Positions 26,614 through 36,106 of a stretch of 64,000 bases of DNA are shown here, piece by piece. Within the stretch, counting starts at the first letter, position 1, and each line of letters opens with the position of its first letter. The position numbers were made by a program, and so were the translations under genes. The stretch covers positions 52,639-116,638 of the forward strand of contig JBJENV010000078.1 of NCBI GenBank assembly GCA_051880375.1. The letters run 5' to 3'. The notes below the pieces were generated by a model. The model was not told the DNA's origin and made no database searches. It saw only the letters and a list, made by a program, of their open reading frames with translations. The DNA is from SIG299 sp051880375. Its GTDB lineage: Bacteria; Bacillota; Clostridia; Lachnospirales; Lachnospiraceae.

Positions 26614-27060
26614 CTATGCTTCTTCTACTTTCACGGTAACCTCTGCCGTTACCTTCGGATGCAACCGAATCGGTACATGATACGTGCCGAAATTGCGGAT
26701 TGGCTCTGCAAGCTGCAGCTTCTTTTTGTCGACATCAAGCTTCATCTGTTCCTTCATTGCTACCGTAATTTCCTTGGTGGAAACGGAGCCGAAGGTACGT
26801 CCGCCTTCGCCGCCCTTAATTTTTAATACAATGCTGCCCGCCTCAATCTGTGCTGCAAGTGCCTTTGCTTCCTCGAAAATTTCCTGCTGGCGCTTTTCCT
26901 CCGCTGCCTTCTTAAGCTTTAAATCATTGAGTGTCTTTGCTGTCTTTTCCACTCCGAGTTTCTTAGGAAGAATAAAGTTTCTGGCATAACCGTCGCTTAC
27001 CTTAACAATATCCCCTTTTTTGCCCAGACTCTTTACATCTTCCAATAAAATAACTTCCAT
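26614..27060 (-). CDS. rplI: 50S ribosomal protein L9
   Basis: 148 residues, usual length. The signature GKKGDIVKVSDGYARNFILP is at residues ~13-32. A long linking helix (KTLNDLKLKKAAEEKRQQEI) and a C-terminal domain (IRNFGTYHVPIRLHPKVTAE) complete the two-domain rod shape. It binds 23S rRNA at the base of the L1 stalk. It is 1 nt from the gdpP stop and upstream of dnaB in the same operon. Confidence 0.98.
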   Translation of the reverse strand: MEVILLEDVKSLGKKGDIVKVSDGYARNFILPKKLGVEKTAKTLNDLKLKKAAEEKRQQEIFEEAKALAAQIEAGSIVLKIKGGEGGRTFGSVSTKEITVAMKEQMKLDVDKKKLQLAEPIRNFGTYHVPIRLHPKVTAEVTVKVEEA

Positions 27061-27061
27061 G

Positions 27062-29122
27062 TTATATTTCTCCTTTCTCCGCCATATCGCGTAATACCTG
27101 TTTTACCCGCTCTATCGCCTCTTCTATTGCGCAATCCTCCATCTGTGCGCCGGCAGCGCTCATGTGCCCGCCGCCGCCGATTTTCTCCATTACTACCTGC
27201 ACATTCAGTTCATCAATGGAACGTGCACTGATATAAATCTTATCAGCATATTCTGTGAAAACAAAGGATGCCTTAACTTTATCAATATTTAGCAACTCAT
27301 TCGCTGTCTGTGCCGCAACGATGGTCGGACTTTCCAGACCCTTGCTTTCCGATACCGCAAACGCATAATACTCCATAAATACTTCTGCAGATGAGACGGC
27401 TTCAGCTATTACCTGATATTCTGCGAACTCAGTTCGGAACAGCTTGCGGATTTTTGTCACATCCGCCCCGCTTCTTCTTAAGTAAGCCGCTGCCTCGAAT
27501 GTACGCACTCCGGTCTTCATAAGAAAATTATTTGTATCAATCATTATGCCGGCATACATGGCATCCGCTTCCACAGTCTTCAGCTTGAAGCCCTCACCGA
27601 TATACTGCAATATTTCCGCTACCATTTCGCAGGTTGAGGACGCATACGGCTCAATATAGGAAAGCACTGCATTTTCAATGGCCTCTCCGGTCTGTCTGTG
27701 ATGGTCTAAAATCACAATGGTCTTTGTCAACGCAAGCAGTTCCTTGCAATCCGTAAAATTCGGCCGGTTGACGTCTACCACCACAAGCAGCGTATTGTCA
27801 TCTACAACTTCCTGCGCTTTTGCGCCGGTTAAAAACATATCCTCCTCATATTCCGGATTGTTCTGGAAGCGTTCCAGCATCGGACGAATGGAGGAACTTA
27901 CTTCGGAAAGAACAATATGCGCCTTTTTCTCCAGCGTTTTTGCCACACGATACACACCGATTGCCGCACCGAGCGCGTCAATATCTGCAAGCGAATGTCC
28001 CATGATGACAACCCGCTCTTTGTTTTCGATATATTCCTTTAAGGCATGTGCCTTGACTCTGGCTTTTACCTTGGTATTCTTTTCCAGTCCTACACTCTTT
28101 CCGCCGTAATAAGAAATCTTTTCTCCGTCCTTGACAACCGCCTGGTCGCCGCCGCGTCCGAGCGCAAGGTCGATGGCGGAACGTGCCAGTTCATAACTCT
28201 TCGTGTAGGTCGGCGCCCCGACGCCGATACCGATGGAAATCGTAACGGACAGTTCGTAAATATTTAAGTTCCGGATTTCCTCCAGAATCGAAAAACGGTT
28301 TGTTTCTATGACATTTAAATATTTCTGCTTAAACACAAAAATATATTTGTCCTTTTCGAGCTTTTTGATAATTGCATCGATACTGGACATATATTTGTTG
28401 ATTTCCCGTTCCACCCACGCTGTAACAAGGGAACGGCGAACCTCATCGGCGCCCTCAAAGGCTTCCTCGTAATTATCAATATAAAGCAGACCGACAATCA
28501 GCTTTTCTTCTACGTTTTCCTTCTTTAATGCCGTAATTTCCGTCTCGTCGTACAGATACATTGCCATCATCGTATTGGCAGTCGTTCTGTCTCCGACCTG
28601 CGCTTCCCAGAGCACATCCTCCTGATATTCATCCAGATTAAGCAGACGAAGCTGTACACGGTAGTTCTTTCTGCCGTGTACGATAGGAATCGTTACATCC
28701 TCCTCAACCGTCGGAAGTGTCTCCAGCGAAAAGTCCGGAAAAATTTCCCGAATGGAATGCCTTGCCGTCTTATCAAATTCAATAATATCCCGCAGCTCGT
28801 TGTTTGCCCAGATTAAGTGGCCTTCCATATCAAGAATACCGTACGGAATGTCCAGCTCTTTCAAAAATGTACGCTGCACCTGACCGTAGTCCACCGCAAA
28901 GCGTACCAGTTCTCCCATGATATAGGAGCGTTTAAATACAAACAAAAGCAAAACAATCAGCACATAAACTGCCGTATAACAGAGCATAATAAGTGCTGCC
29001 GTTTTATTTACAATATAAATACTTAACACCATGCATAAGAGCAGTGCCGTTAAGTACAGCGGCCACTGGAGATAGCCCCTTAAAGCTCCCTTCAGCTTCA
29101 GTCTGACCTTTTCCTTTTTCAT
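27062..29122 (-). CDS. gdpP: Cyclic-di-AMP phosphodiesterase GdpP (YybT family)
   Basis: 686 residues. Two transmembrane helices at ~18-65 are followed by a PAS-like domain (DIPYGILDMEGHLIWANNEL), a degenerate GGDEF domain (~180-315; the loop reads ISIGIGVGAPTYTKSYELAR) and a DHH/DHHA1 hydrolase. The catalytic residues are visible in VIMGHSLADIDALGAAIGVY, VVVDVNRP and VILDHHRQTGEAI. The C-terminal substrate loop is GGGGHMSAAGAQ, near MEKI. The family cuts c-di-AMP to pApA and so affects osmotic and wall homeostasis. The leader upstream contains a TATACT-like -10 and a GGGCAAA/TTTGCCC dyad near 29152-29167. Confidence 0.96.
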   Translation of the reverse strand: MKKEKVRLKLKGALRGYLQWPLYLTALLLCMVLSIYIVNKTAALIMLCYTAVYVLIVLLLFVFKRSYIMGELVRFAVDYGQVQRTFLKELDIPYGILDMEGHLIWANNELRDIIEFDKTARHSIREIFPDFSLETLPTVEEDVTIPIVHGRKNYRVQLRLLNLDEYQEDVLWEAQVGDRTTANTMMAMYLYDETEITALKKENVEEKLIVGLLYIDNYEEAFEGADEVRRSLVTAWVEREINKYMSSIDAIIKKLEKDKYIFVFKQKYLNVIETNRFSILEEIRNLNIYELSVTISIGIGVGAPTYTKSYELARSAIDLALGRGGDQAVVKDGEKISYYGGKSVGLEKNTKVKARVKAHALKEYIENKERVVIMGHSLADIDALGAAIGVYRVAKTLEKKAHIVLSEVSSSIRPMLERFQNNPEYEEDMFLTGAKAQEVVDDNTLLVVVDVNRPNFTDCKELLALTKTIVILDHHRQTGEAIENAVLSYIEPYASSTCEMVAEILQYIGEGFKLKTVEADAMYAGIMIDTNNFLMKTGVRTFEAAAYLRRSGADVTKIRKLFRTEFAEYQVIAEAVSSAEVFMEYYAFAVSESKGLESPTIVAAQTANELLNIDKVKASFVFTEYADKIYISARSIDELNVQVVMEKIGGGGHMSAAGAQMEDCAIEEAIERVKQVLRDMAEKGEI

Positions 29123-29215
29123 TCTGTTCCTCCCTATGCGCTGCCTGTATGGGCAAATTTTTGCCCTTTTGCATACTAGTATATCACATATCGGCGCAAA
29201 GAGAAAGTAGGAAGT

Positions 29216-30337
29216 TTAATAAATGCCTCCGATGCCAAGGTCCGTATCTATCGTATTCATATTGTACAGCACCAAAACATCCGTTACCTCCGCATTTTCG
29301 TTGATAAATGTGCTGACAGATTCTTTATAATACCTTGTGTCCACCACATAAATTTTCCGATAATGATTTACCAGAAACGGCACCATGCAGTTTGCATAAC
29401 TATCCTTTATCAGCACCAGAACATCCTCACTGTCTGTTGTCTCATTGATGATCTCAATCATCGGATGAATGTTGTTTAAAAAATAAGAGTATTCATCCTT
29501 TTCCTTTAAGTACTTCGGCGCATAAAGCGAATCGCTCACCTCATCCGTGTCAAGATAACGGACAGAAAGAGAAAGTCCTTCCTGCGCAAACACGGTAATT
29601 TCATCCGTCCCGGCAAACCGGTCGTTTAACTTGGAATATATCGTTCCCTGAAAGTCCTCCGACACAACCGTCGGTGTGAAGCAATCCATGCCAAGCGGCT
29701 CCATCCCCTTCGCCTTACAATACTCCGCATAAGCCACGTACGCGCCATAGGTTGTCCAGTGATGATCCAGCCGGTAGTAAAGCTGATATTCCTCCTTTTT
29801 TTCAAGAAGTGCCTCCGTCACGTCTACGGTTTTTGAAGCAAGTGCTGCGTAAATACGTGCCATTTCCTCCGTCTGACTTGCATTTTTTGCATGAGCGGGA
29901 AGCCTGTCCGCATAGACTGTGACTGCCGTCGGTGCAAGCAGGAATGTCACGTCGGCATGCTCTACCTTCTGTTCCAGACGTGTAAATGCGGAAATGATAC
30001 GCTCCGTGTTCTCCGGTTTCCGGTACTCCTCGATAAAATATCCATCCTTGCACAGATAAATACCGCCTACCTGATTCTTTCCGGTCAGACGTTCATACCA
30101 CGTCCGCACCGTCATAAACGCATCGCGAAGCGGAAAATGGTCGCATACATACGTTTCAAAGTCCTGCATGAACGAACCGTCCCGAATGGTTGTCAGCGTC
30201 AGCTTAGGGAACTGTTCCAGATAACGGTTTTCCTGTTCGGAATATTCCTTTTTCGGAAGAAACAAAAGCCCTGTCGAAAGCAGCAGAATGCACGCAAGCA
30301 CCGCAATCCAGACAATCTTTGCACTTTTCTTTTCCAT
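29216..30337 (-). CDS. DHHW-motif protein of a surface O-acetylation system (AlgJ/AlgX-like)
   Basis: 373 residues from the ATG at 30337; a longer frame would overlap the MBOAT gene and lacks a ribosome site. An N-terminal membrane anchor (IVWIAVLACILLLSTGLLFL) precedes an extracytoplasmic SGNH-like domain with the family motif YRLDHHWTTYGAYVAYAEYC and the late nucleophile stretch LVLIKDSYANCMVPFLVNHY. In alginate-type systems such proteins take the acyl group from an MBOAT protein and transfer it to a polysaccharide. It follows the MBOAT gene by 28 nt. The acceptor polymer is unknown. Confidence 0.88.
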   Translation of the reverse strand: MEKKSAKIVWIAVLACILLLSTGLLFLPKKEYSEQENRYLEQFPKLTLTTIRDGSFMQDFETYVCDHFPLRDAFMTVRTWYERLTGKNQVGGIYLCKDGYFIEEYRKPENTERIISAFTRLEQKVEHADVTFLLAPTAVTVYADRLPAHAKNASQTEEMARIYAALASKTVDVTEALLEKKEEYQLYYRLDHHWTTYGAYVAYAEYCKAKGMEPLGMDCFTPTVVSEDFQGTIYSKLNDRFAGTDEITVFAQEGLSLSVRYLDTDEVSDSLYAPKYLKEKDEYSYFLNNIHPMIEIINETTDSEDVLVLIKDSYANCMVPFLVNHYRKIYVVDTRYYKESVSTFINENAEVTDVLVLYNMNTIDTDLGIGGIY

Positions 30338-30365
30338 ACTGATTTCCGTGCTCCTTTCCTCTGCC

Positions 30366-31778
30366 CTAAAAACGGAAGTATAAAAACGGATTATAGGTAT
30401 CCGCCACAAGATACGAAACGGTTACGACAAACAGAACAAGGCATACCGCACAGACGCCTGCGCTCACAAGCTTTGCCGCAGTGCCGCGCAGCTTCTCTGC
30501 CTTTTTCTTCAGCCATACTGCGGTCGGTGCTGCAAAAAGAACTGCCGCAAGCAGAACGGTTCCGTAGTTCTTAAGATAAAACAGAAGATGTTCCCCAAGC
30601 GATACTCCGTTTGTAAAAAACATCACGCCAAGATAGGAAACGGCACTGCCCAGATCCTCTATCGCAAATATGGTAAACCCGACAATGACAATGACAAGGA
30701 GATACAGATGTCTGAAAAACGCAGGAAGCTTCTTTAACGCCCTTCCCCAGACATACTTTTCCATACACAGCAGCACGCCGTAATAAACGCCCCATAGTAC
30801 ATAATTCCACGAAGCCCCGTGCCACAAACCGGTCAGGAACCATACGACAGCAATATTAAATAAATGCCGTCCAACCTTACAGCGGTTGCCGCCAAGCGGA
30901 ATGTATACATAATCCCGGAACCAGGTGGAAAGGGAAATGTGCCACCTTCTCCAAAACTCCGTTACGGAATCTGCCGCAAGCGGGTAGTTGAAGTTTTCCA
31001 TAAAATGAAAGCCGAGCATTCTGCCGAGTCCGATTGCCATATCGCTGTATGCCGAAAAATCAAAGTACAGCTGGAGCGTAAATGCAGCTGCACCGAGCCA
31101 TGCCATGGCAAAACCAAGCTCGTCCGAAGGAAGCTGCTTCGCCGACTCCCAGAGAAGTCCGAGCTGGTTGGCAATCAGTACCTTCTTAAATAATCCGACC
31201 AGGAATCTCATCCCGCCGTCAAAAAACTCATCTCTGCGAATCACTCTGTGATGCAGTTCCTCCCGCACGGTCTGAAAGCGGACAATCGGTCCCGCAATGA
31301 GCTGAGGAAACATCGAAACATACATCAGGTATTCCGGAAAGCTCTTTTCTACAGTGACCTCTCTGCGGTATAAATCAATGGTATAGCTTAACGACTGGAA
31401 CACAAAAAAGCTGATGCCGATCGGGAGCGAAAGCGAGAGCAGCGGAAGACTTGTCCCAAATACATGATTGACCGTATCCACAAGAAAATCCGCATACTTA
31501 AAAAAGCCCAGCGCCGCTAAATCAACCAAAAGCGAGGCTGACAGGCAGAGCCTTCTGCCAAGCGGTTTTTCATCAAAACGCTGCATCAGCCTGCCAAGCA
31601 GATAGTCGGAAAACGATACCCCTATCATCAGAAACACATACACCGGCTCGCCCCACGCATAAAAGAGTAAACTGAAGAAAAGCAGCACATAGTTTCTGCA
31701 CTGCTTTGGTAACAAAAAATAGCATAGGAAAAAGGTTGGAAAAAAGAAAAATAAAAACGGTATACTGCTGAAAACCAT
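30366..31778 (-). CDS. MBOAT-family membrane-bound O-acyltransferase (AlgI/DltB-like)
   Basis: 470 residues with about ten or more membrane segments. Motifs are RRWHISLSTWFRDYVYIPLG at ~270-290 and the catalytic His in FLTGLWHGASWNYVLWGVYY at ~310-330. It would carry an acetyl group across the membrane for the DHHW protein encoded directly downstream. It lies 12 nt after a DUF4358 lipoprotein gene. The lack of any dltA, dltC or dltD gene nearby argues against D-alanylation and for polysaccharide acetylation. Confidence 0.93.
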   Translation of the reverse strand: MVFSSIPFLFFFFPTFFLCYFLLPKQCRNYVLLFFSLLFYAWGEPVYVFLMIGVSFSDYLLGRLMQRFDEKPLGRRLCLSASLLVDLAALGFFKYADFLVDTVNHVFGTSLPLLSLSLPIGISFFVFQSLSYTIDLYRREVTVEKSFPEYLMYVSMFPQLIAGPIVRFQTVREELHHRVIRRDEFFDGGMRFLVGLFKKVLIANQLGLLWESAKQLPSDELGFAMAWLGAAAFTLQLYFDFSAYSDMAIGLGRMLGFHFMENFNYPLAADSVTEFWRRWHISLSTWFRDYVYIPLGGNRCKVGRHLFNIAVVWFLTGLWHGASWNYVLWGVYYGVLLCMEKYVWGRALKKLPAFFRHLYLLVIVIVGFTIFAIEDLGSAVSYLGVMFFTNGVSLGEHLLFYLKNYGTVLLAAVLFAAPTAVWLKKKAEKLRGTAAKLVSAGVCAVCLVLFVVTVSYLVADTYNPFLYFRF

Positions 31779-31790
31779 GCTACTCTCCTG

Positions 31791-32276
31791 TTATTTCAGA
31801 GCGTCAGGAAGCTGTTCCAAAAGCTCTGCTTTCTTTGAGGAAATAATCAGCACGACATAATCGCCGTTTGTGACTACCTCACTCTTTTCCACAATTTTGT
31901 ACTGCTCCGGAAGATAACTTTCCAGTTCGGTCTTCTTCTGCTTAATAATATTGTTTAAAAGCTTTACGACAGCCTCATTGCTCTCGCCGTCCTTCATCTT
32001 TACCAGTATGATATTTTCTGCCAGCAGTGCATCCTCCGCCGCCGCAAACACATACTCGTCAAAGGTCGACAAATCCGCGCCGTAATAGTTTGTAATGTAA
32101 TCATCTTCTAACCGTACCATTGTGGGAAGCTCCACGTTCGTTTCCATCTGTGTATAAATCTCTTCCAACGTCTGCGTAACGACTGCTTCACGGTTATCCT
32201 CCTTCTTTCCGCAGCCTGTAAGCAGGCAAAGGGAAAGGAAACATCCCGCAATGATAAGTAATCCTCTCTTTTTCAT
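31791..32276 (-). CDS. DUF4358 family lipoprotein
   Basis: 161 residues from the ATG at 32276, with GGGAGG at good spacing (an in-frame ATG 21 nt upstream is less well placed). The signal LLIIAGCFLSLCLLTGCGKK has lipobox LTGC. The mature part has the DUF4358 pattern: ADLSTFDEYVFAAAEDALLA, ILVKMKDGESNEAVV and DYVVLIISSKKAELLEQL. This family is common beside MBOAT/DHHW genes in Clostridia, as here; its biochemical role is unknown. Confidence 0.88.
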   Translation of the reverse strand: MKKRGLLIIAGCFLSLCLLTGCGKKEDNREAVVTQTLEEIYTQMETNVELPTMVRLEDDYITNYYGADLSTFDEYVFAAAEDALLAENIILVKMKDGESNEAVVKLLNNIIKQKKTELESYLPEQYKIVEKSEVVTNGDYVVLIISSKKAELLEQLPDALK

Positions 32277-32303
32277 AGTCAACCTCCCATTTTGCAAAGT
32301 CTC

Positions 32304-33254
32304 TTATTCTGCCGGTCCGCCCGCAGCTTCATATTCCTTCAGAAGCTGTTCTTTTGCATAATCCACAAGAACATCCTTCCACATCAGATAGGCTTCCTTT
32401 GTCAGATGCACATTCGTACCGTCACTGTATTCCGTATTCAGTGCGCCGGTTTCATCCATCAGCATGGTTGCCACATCAATATACCCCATGCCGTTTTCCA
32501 AGCAGTACTCCTGTATCTTCCCGTTTGCTTCCGTAATTTTGGCATTGGTAAGTCCCGGTCCCTCGCAATCCGCACGCATCGGCGTAATGCTGATGATATA
32601 AATCTTTGTCTCCGGTACGGCTGCCTGGATATTGGCAATCAGTTTTTTATAATTTTCTATAAAACCATCCACACCGTTGACACCGATGTCATTCAGCCCG
32701 AAAAACAACATTACTCTCTTCGGATTCATAAGCTTCATGCTCTCCCAGATTGGCTGCTGTTCTCCCTTATAAATCGGATGAAGGTCGCTGTTTTCCTTCA
32801 GAGCTTCCCTTGCCGAGTAACTGACCGCCACAAGAAAATCACTTCCGCCGAAGGTTTCCTTATCATAATACGGCACCCTCCAGTAAAAAAGAGACAGTAC
32901 GGAATCTCCCGCAAACACCGTATCTTTAAAAAAGTCGGCTGCATTAAAATCATCCTTTGTCAGCTCCGGTACATCAGACGGAGCCTCCGTCGGTTTTATC
33001 GTCGGTTCTATCGTCGGCTCAGCTGTCGGTTTTGCCGCAGGTTCGGTCGGCACGGCTTCTGTCGGAAGCGGCATTTCAGTCGGTACTTCGGTTGTCTGCG
33101 GCTCAGCTGTCGGCTCTGCTGCTTTGGTCGGTGCAGGTGTCAATGACACAAACGACGGATTCCAGGTCTGTGTTGCTTCCGTACATGCCGAAAAAAGCGC
33201 AAGTGCTCCGGCCACGGCGGTAATAAAAATCAATTTTTGATATGTATGCTTCAA
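32304..33254 (-). CDS. SGNH-hydrolase-type lipoprotein with Thr/Pro/Glu-rich linker
   Basis: 316 residues from a TTG start at 33254, chosen because AGGAGAG lies 9 nt before it and a signal follows at once (KLIFITAVAGALALFSACTE, lipobox FSAC). Residues ~30-100 are a low-complexity linker (AEPTAEPQTTEVPTEMPLPT). The SGNH core has the nucleophile in TVFAGDSVLSLFYW, Asn in FFGLNDIGVNG, and the late Asp/His region in YSDGTNVHLTKEAYLMW. It may add or remove acetyl groups on a surface polymer, given the MBOAT, DHHW and DUF4358 genes downstream in the same direction. Exact activity unknown. Confidence 0.85.
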   Translation of the reverse strand: MKHTYQKLIFITAVAGALALFSACTEATQTWNPSFVSLTPAPTKAAEPTAEPQTTEVPTEMPLPTEAVPTEPAAKPTAEPTIEPTIKPTEAPSDVPELTKDDFNAADFFKDTVFAGDSVLSLFYWRVPYYDKETFGGSDFLVAVSYSAREALKENSDLHPIYKGEQQPIWESMKLMNPKRVMLFFGLNDIGVNGVDGFIENYKKLIANIQAAVPETKIYIISITPMRADCEGPGLTNAKITEANGKIQEYCLENGMGYIDVATMLMDETGALNTEYSDGTNVHLTKEAYLMWKDVLVDYAKEQLLKEYEAAGGPAE

Positions 33255-33360
33255 AGTGTTTTTCTCTCCTTTTGATTGCGGAGTACCTGTCCAAACTGTA
33301 AACAGATTCCGTCTGAAATAGTGTATCATGTTATGATAATTATTTCAACGAAAGATTCCT

Positions 33361-34269
33361 TTACATTTTTGATACAAAATTTCGAATTCCGTCGACGCAG
33401 GCCATACCGACACGATACAGCGCCTCTTCCGTATTGGCTCCGATATGCGGGGTAAGTACCACCTGCGGAAGCCGGTACAACGGATGATGTTTTGTTAACG
33501 GCTCCTCCGTTATCACATCCAGTGCCGCACCCGCCAGCCGCCTATTCCGTATCGCTTCTTCCAGAGCTGCTTCATTTAGCAGCCCTCCGCGTGCCGTATT
33601 AATGAGATATGCTCCCTGCTTCATTGCCGCAAACACATCTCTTCCGATGATTCCTTTTGTCTCCTCGCAAAGAGCCATGCAGGGTAAAACAAAATCGGCC
33701 TCTGCCACTGCCTCCGTAATGGTTTCTGCATATTCCATGCCAAGCTCTTCTGCCGTTTCCCTTGACAGGCTTCTCGACCATCCGATAAGACGCATACCAA
33801 AGCCATGCCTGCAAATATATGCTGTCCTTTTTGCAATTTCCCCGACACCGAGAAATGCCGCGGTCTTTCCGGCAAGCTCAATACCGGAAAGCGCCATTGC
33901 CACCTCCGGCTCCGCCGTCGTTCTTCCTTCCGAAAGCAGCTGATTCGACAGGGAAAGTTTTCTTGCTGCCGACAGCATCAGCGCAATATTCAGCTCCGCC
34001 ACCGATGCCGCATTACGATGCGGTGCCGATATGACACGGATTCCCCTGCGTTCTGCCGCTTCCAAATCCACACCATCCATACCGGTTCCGTGAACCGCAA
34101 TGATTTTCAGACTCGTTGCCTGTTCCAGTACTTCTTTCGTCAGCTGCAGATTTCTGCTGATCAGGGCATCCGCCTCCGAAAGCCTTTCCCAATCATCTAA
34201 AATTTCAGAAAAGGAGGCAAGCTCCTTTCTTGCCTCCTCATGAATATACTCATATAAAAATGTTTTCAA
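33361..34269 (-). CDS. D-isomer-specific 2-hydroxyacid dehydrogenase
   Basis: 302 residues, no ACT domain. NAD-binding is by AAFLGVGEIAKRTAYI (GxGxxA/G at ~140-150). The catalytic triad context is visible: Arg in INTARGGLLNEAALEEAI, Glu in VITEEPLTKHHPL, and His in VVLTPHIGANTEEALYRVGM. The family reduces 2-keto acids to D-2-hydroxy acids or oxidises 3-phosphoglycerate. The short form could be a SerA-like enzyme, a hydroxypyruvate reductase or a lactate-type enzyme; the sequence does not decide. It lies 10 nt after the aspartokinase gene and is probably co-transcribed. Confidence 0.9.
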   Translation of the reverse strand: MKTFLYEYIHEEARKELASFSEILDDWERLSEADALISRNLQLTKEVLEQATSLKIIAVHGTGMDGVDLEAAERRGIRVISAPHRNAASVAELNIALMLSAARKLSLSNQLLSEGRTTAEPEVAMALSGIELAGKTAAFLGVGEIAKRTAYICRHGFGMRLIGWSRSLSRETAEELGMEYAETITEAVAEADFVLPCMALCEETKGIIGRDVFAAMKQGAYLINTARGGLLNEAALEEAIRNRRLAGAALDVITEEPLTKHHPLYRLPQVVLTPHIGANTEEALYRVGMACVDGIRNFVSKM

Positions 34270-34279
34270 AGCTCTTCTC

Positions 34280-35599
34280 CTATAACTGCGTGTTCACAAA
34301 AATCTCGTAAATAGCACGGATGGCATCGTCAAAATCCTTGTTTGCCACACCGATGATAATGTTTAACTCACTCGAACCCTGATCAATCATCTTGATGTTG
34401 ATGTTGCGGTGTGCTAAGGATGCCAGTGTTCTTGCCGCAACACCGCGGTTGGACTTCATGCCCCGGCCGACCACGGCAATCAGCGCTACATCCGCATCAA
34501 TTTCAATGCTGTCCGGCTTTGCCAGACGATGCAGGGCAGATAAGACAGTCTGCTCCTTACCTTCAAACTCCGGCTGATGTACAAACACGCTTAATGTATC
34601 GATTCCGGACGGCATATGCTCAAACGAGATTCCGCTCATCTCAAATGCTTCCAGTACCTTTCTGCCAAAACCCACTTCGGAATTCATCATGTCCTTTTCA
34701 ATATTAATCGAGACAAAGCCCTTCTTTCCGGCAACACCGGTAATTGTGAATTCCGGTTGTCTGCAGGTACTTTCCACAATCATCGTACCCGGGTCTTCCG
34801 GACGGTTTGTATTGCGGATGTTAATCGGGATACCGCTCTTTCTGACCGGGAAAATTGCATCCTCATGCAGCACGGTAGCCCCCATATAGGCAAGCTCACG
34901 CAGTTCCTTATAGGTAATGGTCGTAATCGCTGCCGGATTTTCCACGATTCTTGGATCTGCAATTAAAAATCCGGAAACATCGGTCCAATTTTCATAAATA
35001 TCGGCATGCACCGCTTTTGCAAGAATGGAGCCGGTGATATCAGAGCCGCCTCTCGAAAAGGTCTTGATCACGCCGCTTTCCTTTGCACCGTAAAAGCCCG
35101 GGAGCACAACATTTCCCATCTTCTTTACACGTTCGGAAAGCACCTCATTGGTCTTATCGGCAAGGAAGTTTCCTTCTTCATCAAAGAAAATGACCTCTGC
35201 CGCATCCAGAAACTCATATCCGAGATAGTTTGCCATAACGATACCGTTTAAATACTCGCCGCGGGAAGCTGCATAATCCGAACCCGCCTTATTCTGAAAC
35301 TGTACCTGAATGGTTTTAAACTCCTCCTCTAAGGAAAGCTTTAACGAAAGCCCTGCGATGATTTCATCATATCTTGCCTTAATCTGTGCAAGCTCTGTAT
35401 CAAATGCCTTTCCTTCCTCCGCCAGAGCATAGCAGGCATACAACATATCCGTTACCTTGGTATCTCCCGAATGCCTTTTTCCCGGAGCTGACGGAACGAC
35501 ATACTTTCTGCCGGCATCTGCGTGGATGATGTCTCCGACCTTCCGAAACTGTTCTGCGCTGGCAAGCGAGCTGCCGCCGAATTTTACAACCTTACTCAT
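34280..35599 (-). CDS. lysC: Aspartate kinase
   Basis: 439 residues from the ATG at 35599, with GGAGGAG upstream; the kinase motif MSKVVKFGGSSLASAEQF starts at once. Other marks are FSRGGSDITGSILAKAVHAD and ENWTDVSGFLIADPR. Two C-terminal ACT domains (FVSINIEKDMMNSEVGFGRK; IALIAVVGRG-like stretch, then RTLASLAHRNINIKMIDQGS) fit feedback control by lysine or threonine. It makes aspartyl phosphate for lysine, threonine, methionine and diaminopimelate. It is divergent from feoAB. Confidence 0.96.
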   Translation of the reverse strand: MSKVVKFGGSSLASAEQFRKVGDIIHADAGRKYVVPSAPGKRHSGDTKVTDMLYACYALAEEGKAFDTELAQIKARYDEIIAGLSLKLSLEEEFKTIQVQFQNKAGSDYAASRGEYLNGIVMANYLGYEFLDAAEVIFFDEEGNFLADKTNEVLSERVKKMGNVVLPGFYGAKESGVIKTFSRGGSDITGSILAKAVHADIYENWTDVSGFLIADPRIVENPAAITTITYKELRELAYMGATVLHEDAIFPVRKSGIPINIRNTNRPEDPGTMIVESTCRQPEFTITGVAGKKGFVSINIEKDMMNSEVGFGRKVLEAFEMSGISFEHMPSGIDTLSVFVHQPEFEGKEQTVLSALHRLAKPDSIEIDADVALIAVVGRGMKSNRGVAARTLASLAHRNINIKMIDQGSSELNIIIGVANKDFDDAIRAIYEIFVNTQL

Positions 35600-35737
35600 G
35601 GTACTGCTTCTCCTCCAAATCCCAGAATCCTTTTGCCTCTGTAATTTCAATATAACAACGCTTTTCCATTTATGATACACGATTTTTGAAGATAATCAAG
35701 TTTTTTTTACATTTTTATACCGTTTTTCTTTTCGGTG

Positions 35738-35757
35738 GCATGGAACACATTCCATGC
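35738..35757. promoter_or_regulatory. Inverted repeat upstream of feoAB, possible operator
   Basis: GCATGGAACACATTCCATGC is a perfect 8-bp inverted repeat with a 4-nt centre, 37-57 nt before the feoA start. A T-rich tract precedes it and TGATAATGAC follows, somewhat like part of an iron-regulator box. An iron-responsive repressor (DtxR or Fur type) is the natural candidate, but the dyad does not match a textbook Fur box. Confidence 0.45.
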
Positions 35758-35794
35758 ATATACTGATAATGACAACAAAGGTTGAGATTTCAAA

Positions 35795-36106
35795 ATGGAA
35801 GTCTGTTTAAACAACATCAAAGTTGGCGACCGGGGAACTGTAGCAGAGGTTTCTGCGGATCATCATATATTTAAGCGTCTGACGGATATCGGTCTCATCA
35901 AGGGAACGGACATTGAGTGCCTCCAGATTAACGCAGGGCGGAGTCTTGCCATCCTGCTGGTGCGGGGTGCAAGATTTGCTTTCCGGTTCGATGACCTTAC
36001 CGGCATCCGCTATACTCCGGAACCAAAAAAATATTCCATGAAAAGCGAGGTAATACTGCTTGGGACTGACGAGTCACTCGACAGGTCACCATGCAATGGA
36101 TGGTGA
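35795..36106 (+). CDS. feoA: FeoA, ferrous iron transport accessory protein
   Basis: 103 residues with the SH3-like FeoA core: IKVGDRGTVAEVSADHHIFK, RLTDIGLIKGTDIECLQINA and GRSLAILLVRGARFAFRFDD. The C-terminal ~25 residues are an extension that overlaps the start of feoB by 47 nt in another frame if the TTG start of feoB is used. FeoA is a small cytoplasmic partner needed for full FeoB uptake activity. First gene of a two-gene feo operon; no feoC follows. Confidence 0.93.
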   Translation: MEVCLNNIKVGDRGTVAEVSADHHIFKRLTDIGLIKGTDIECLQINAGRSLAILLVRGARFAFRFDDLTGIRYTPEPKKYSMKSEVILLGTDESLDRSPCNGW

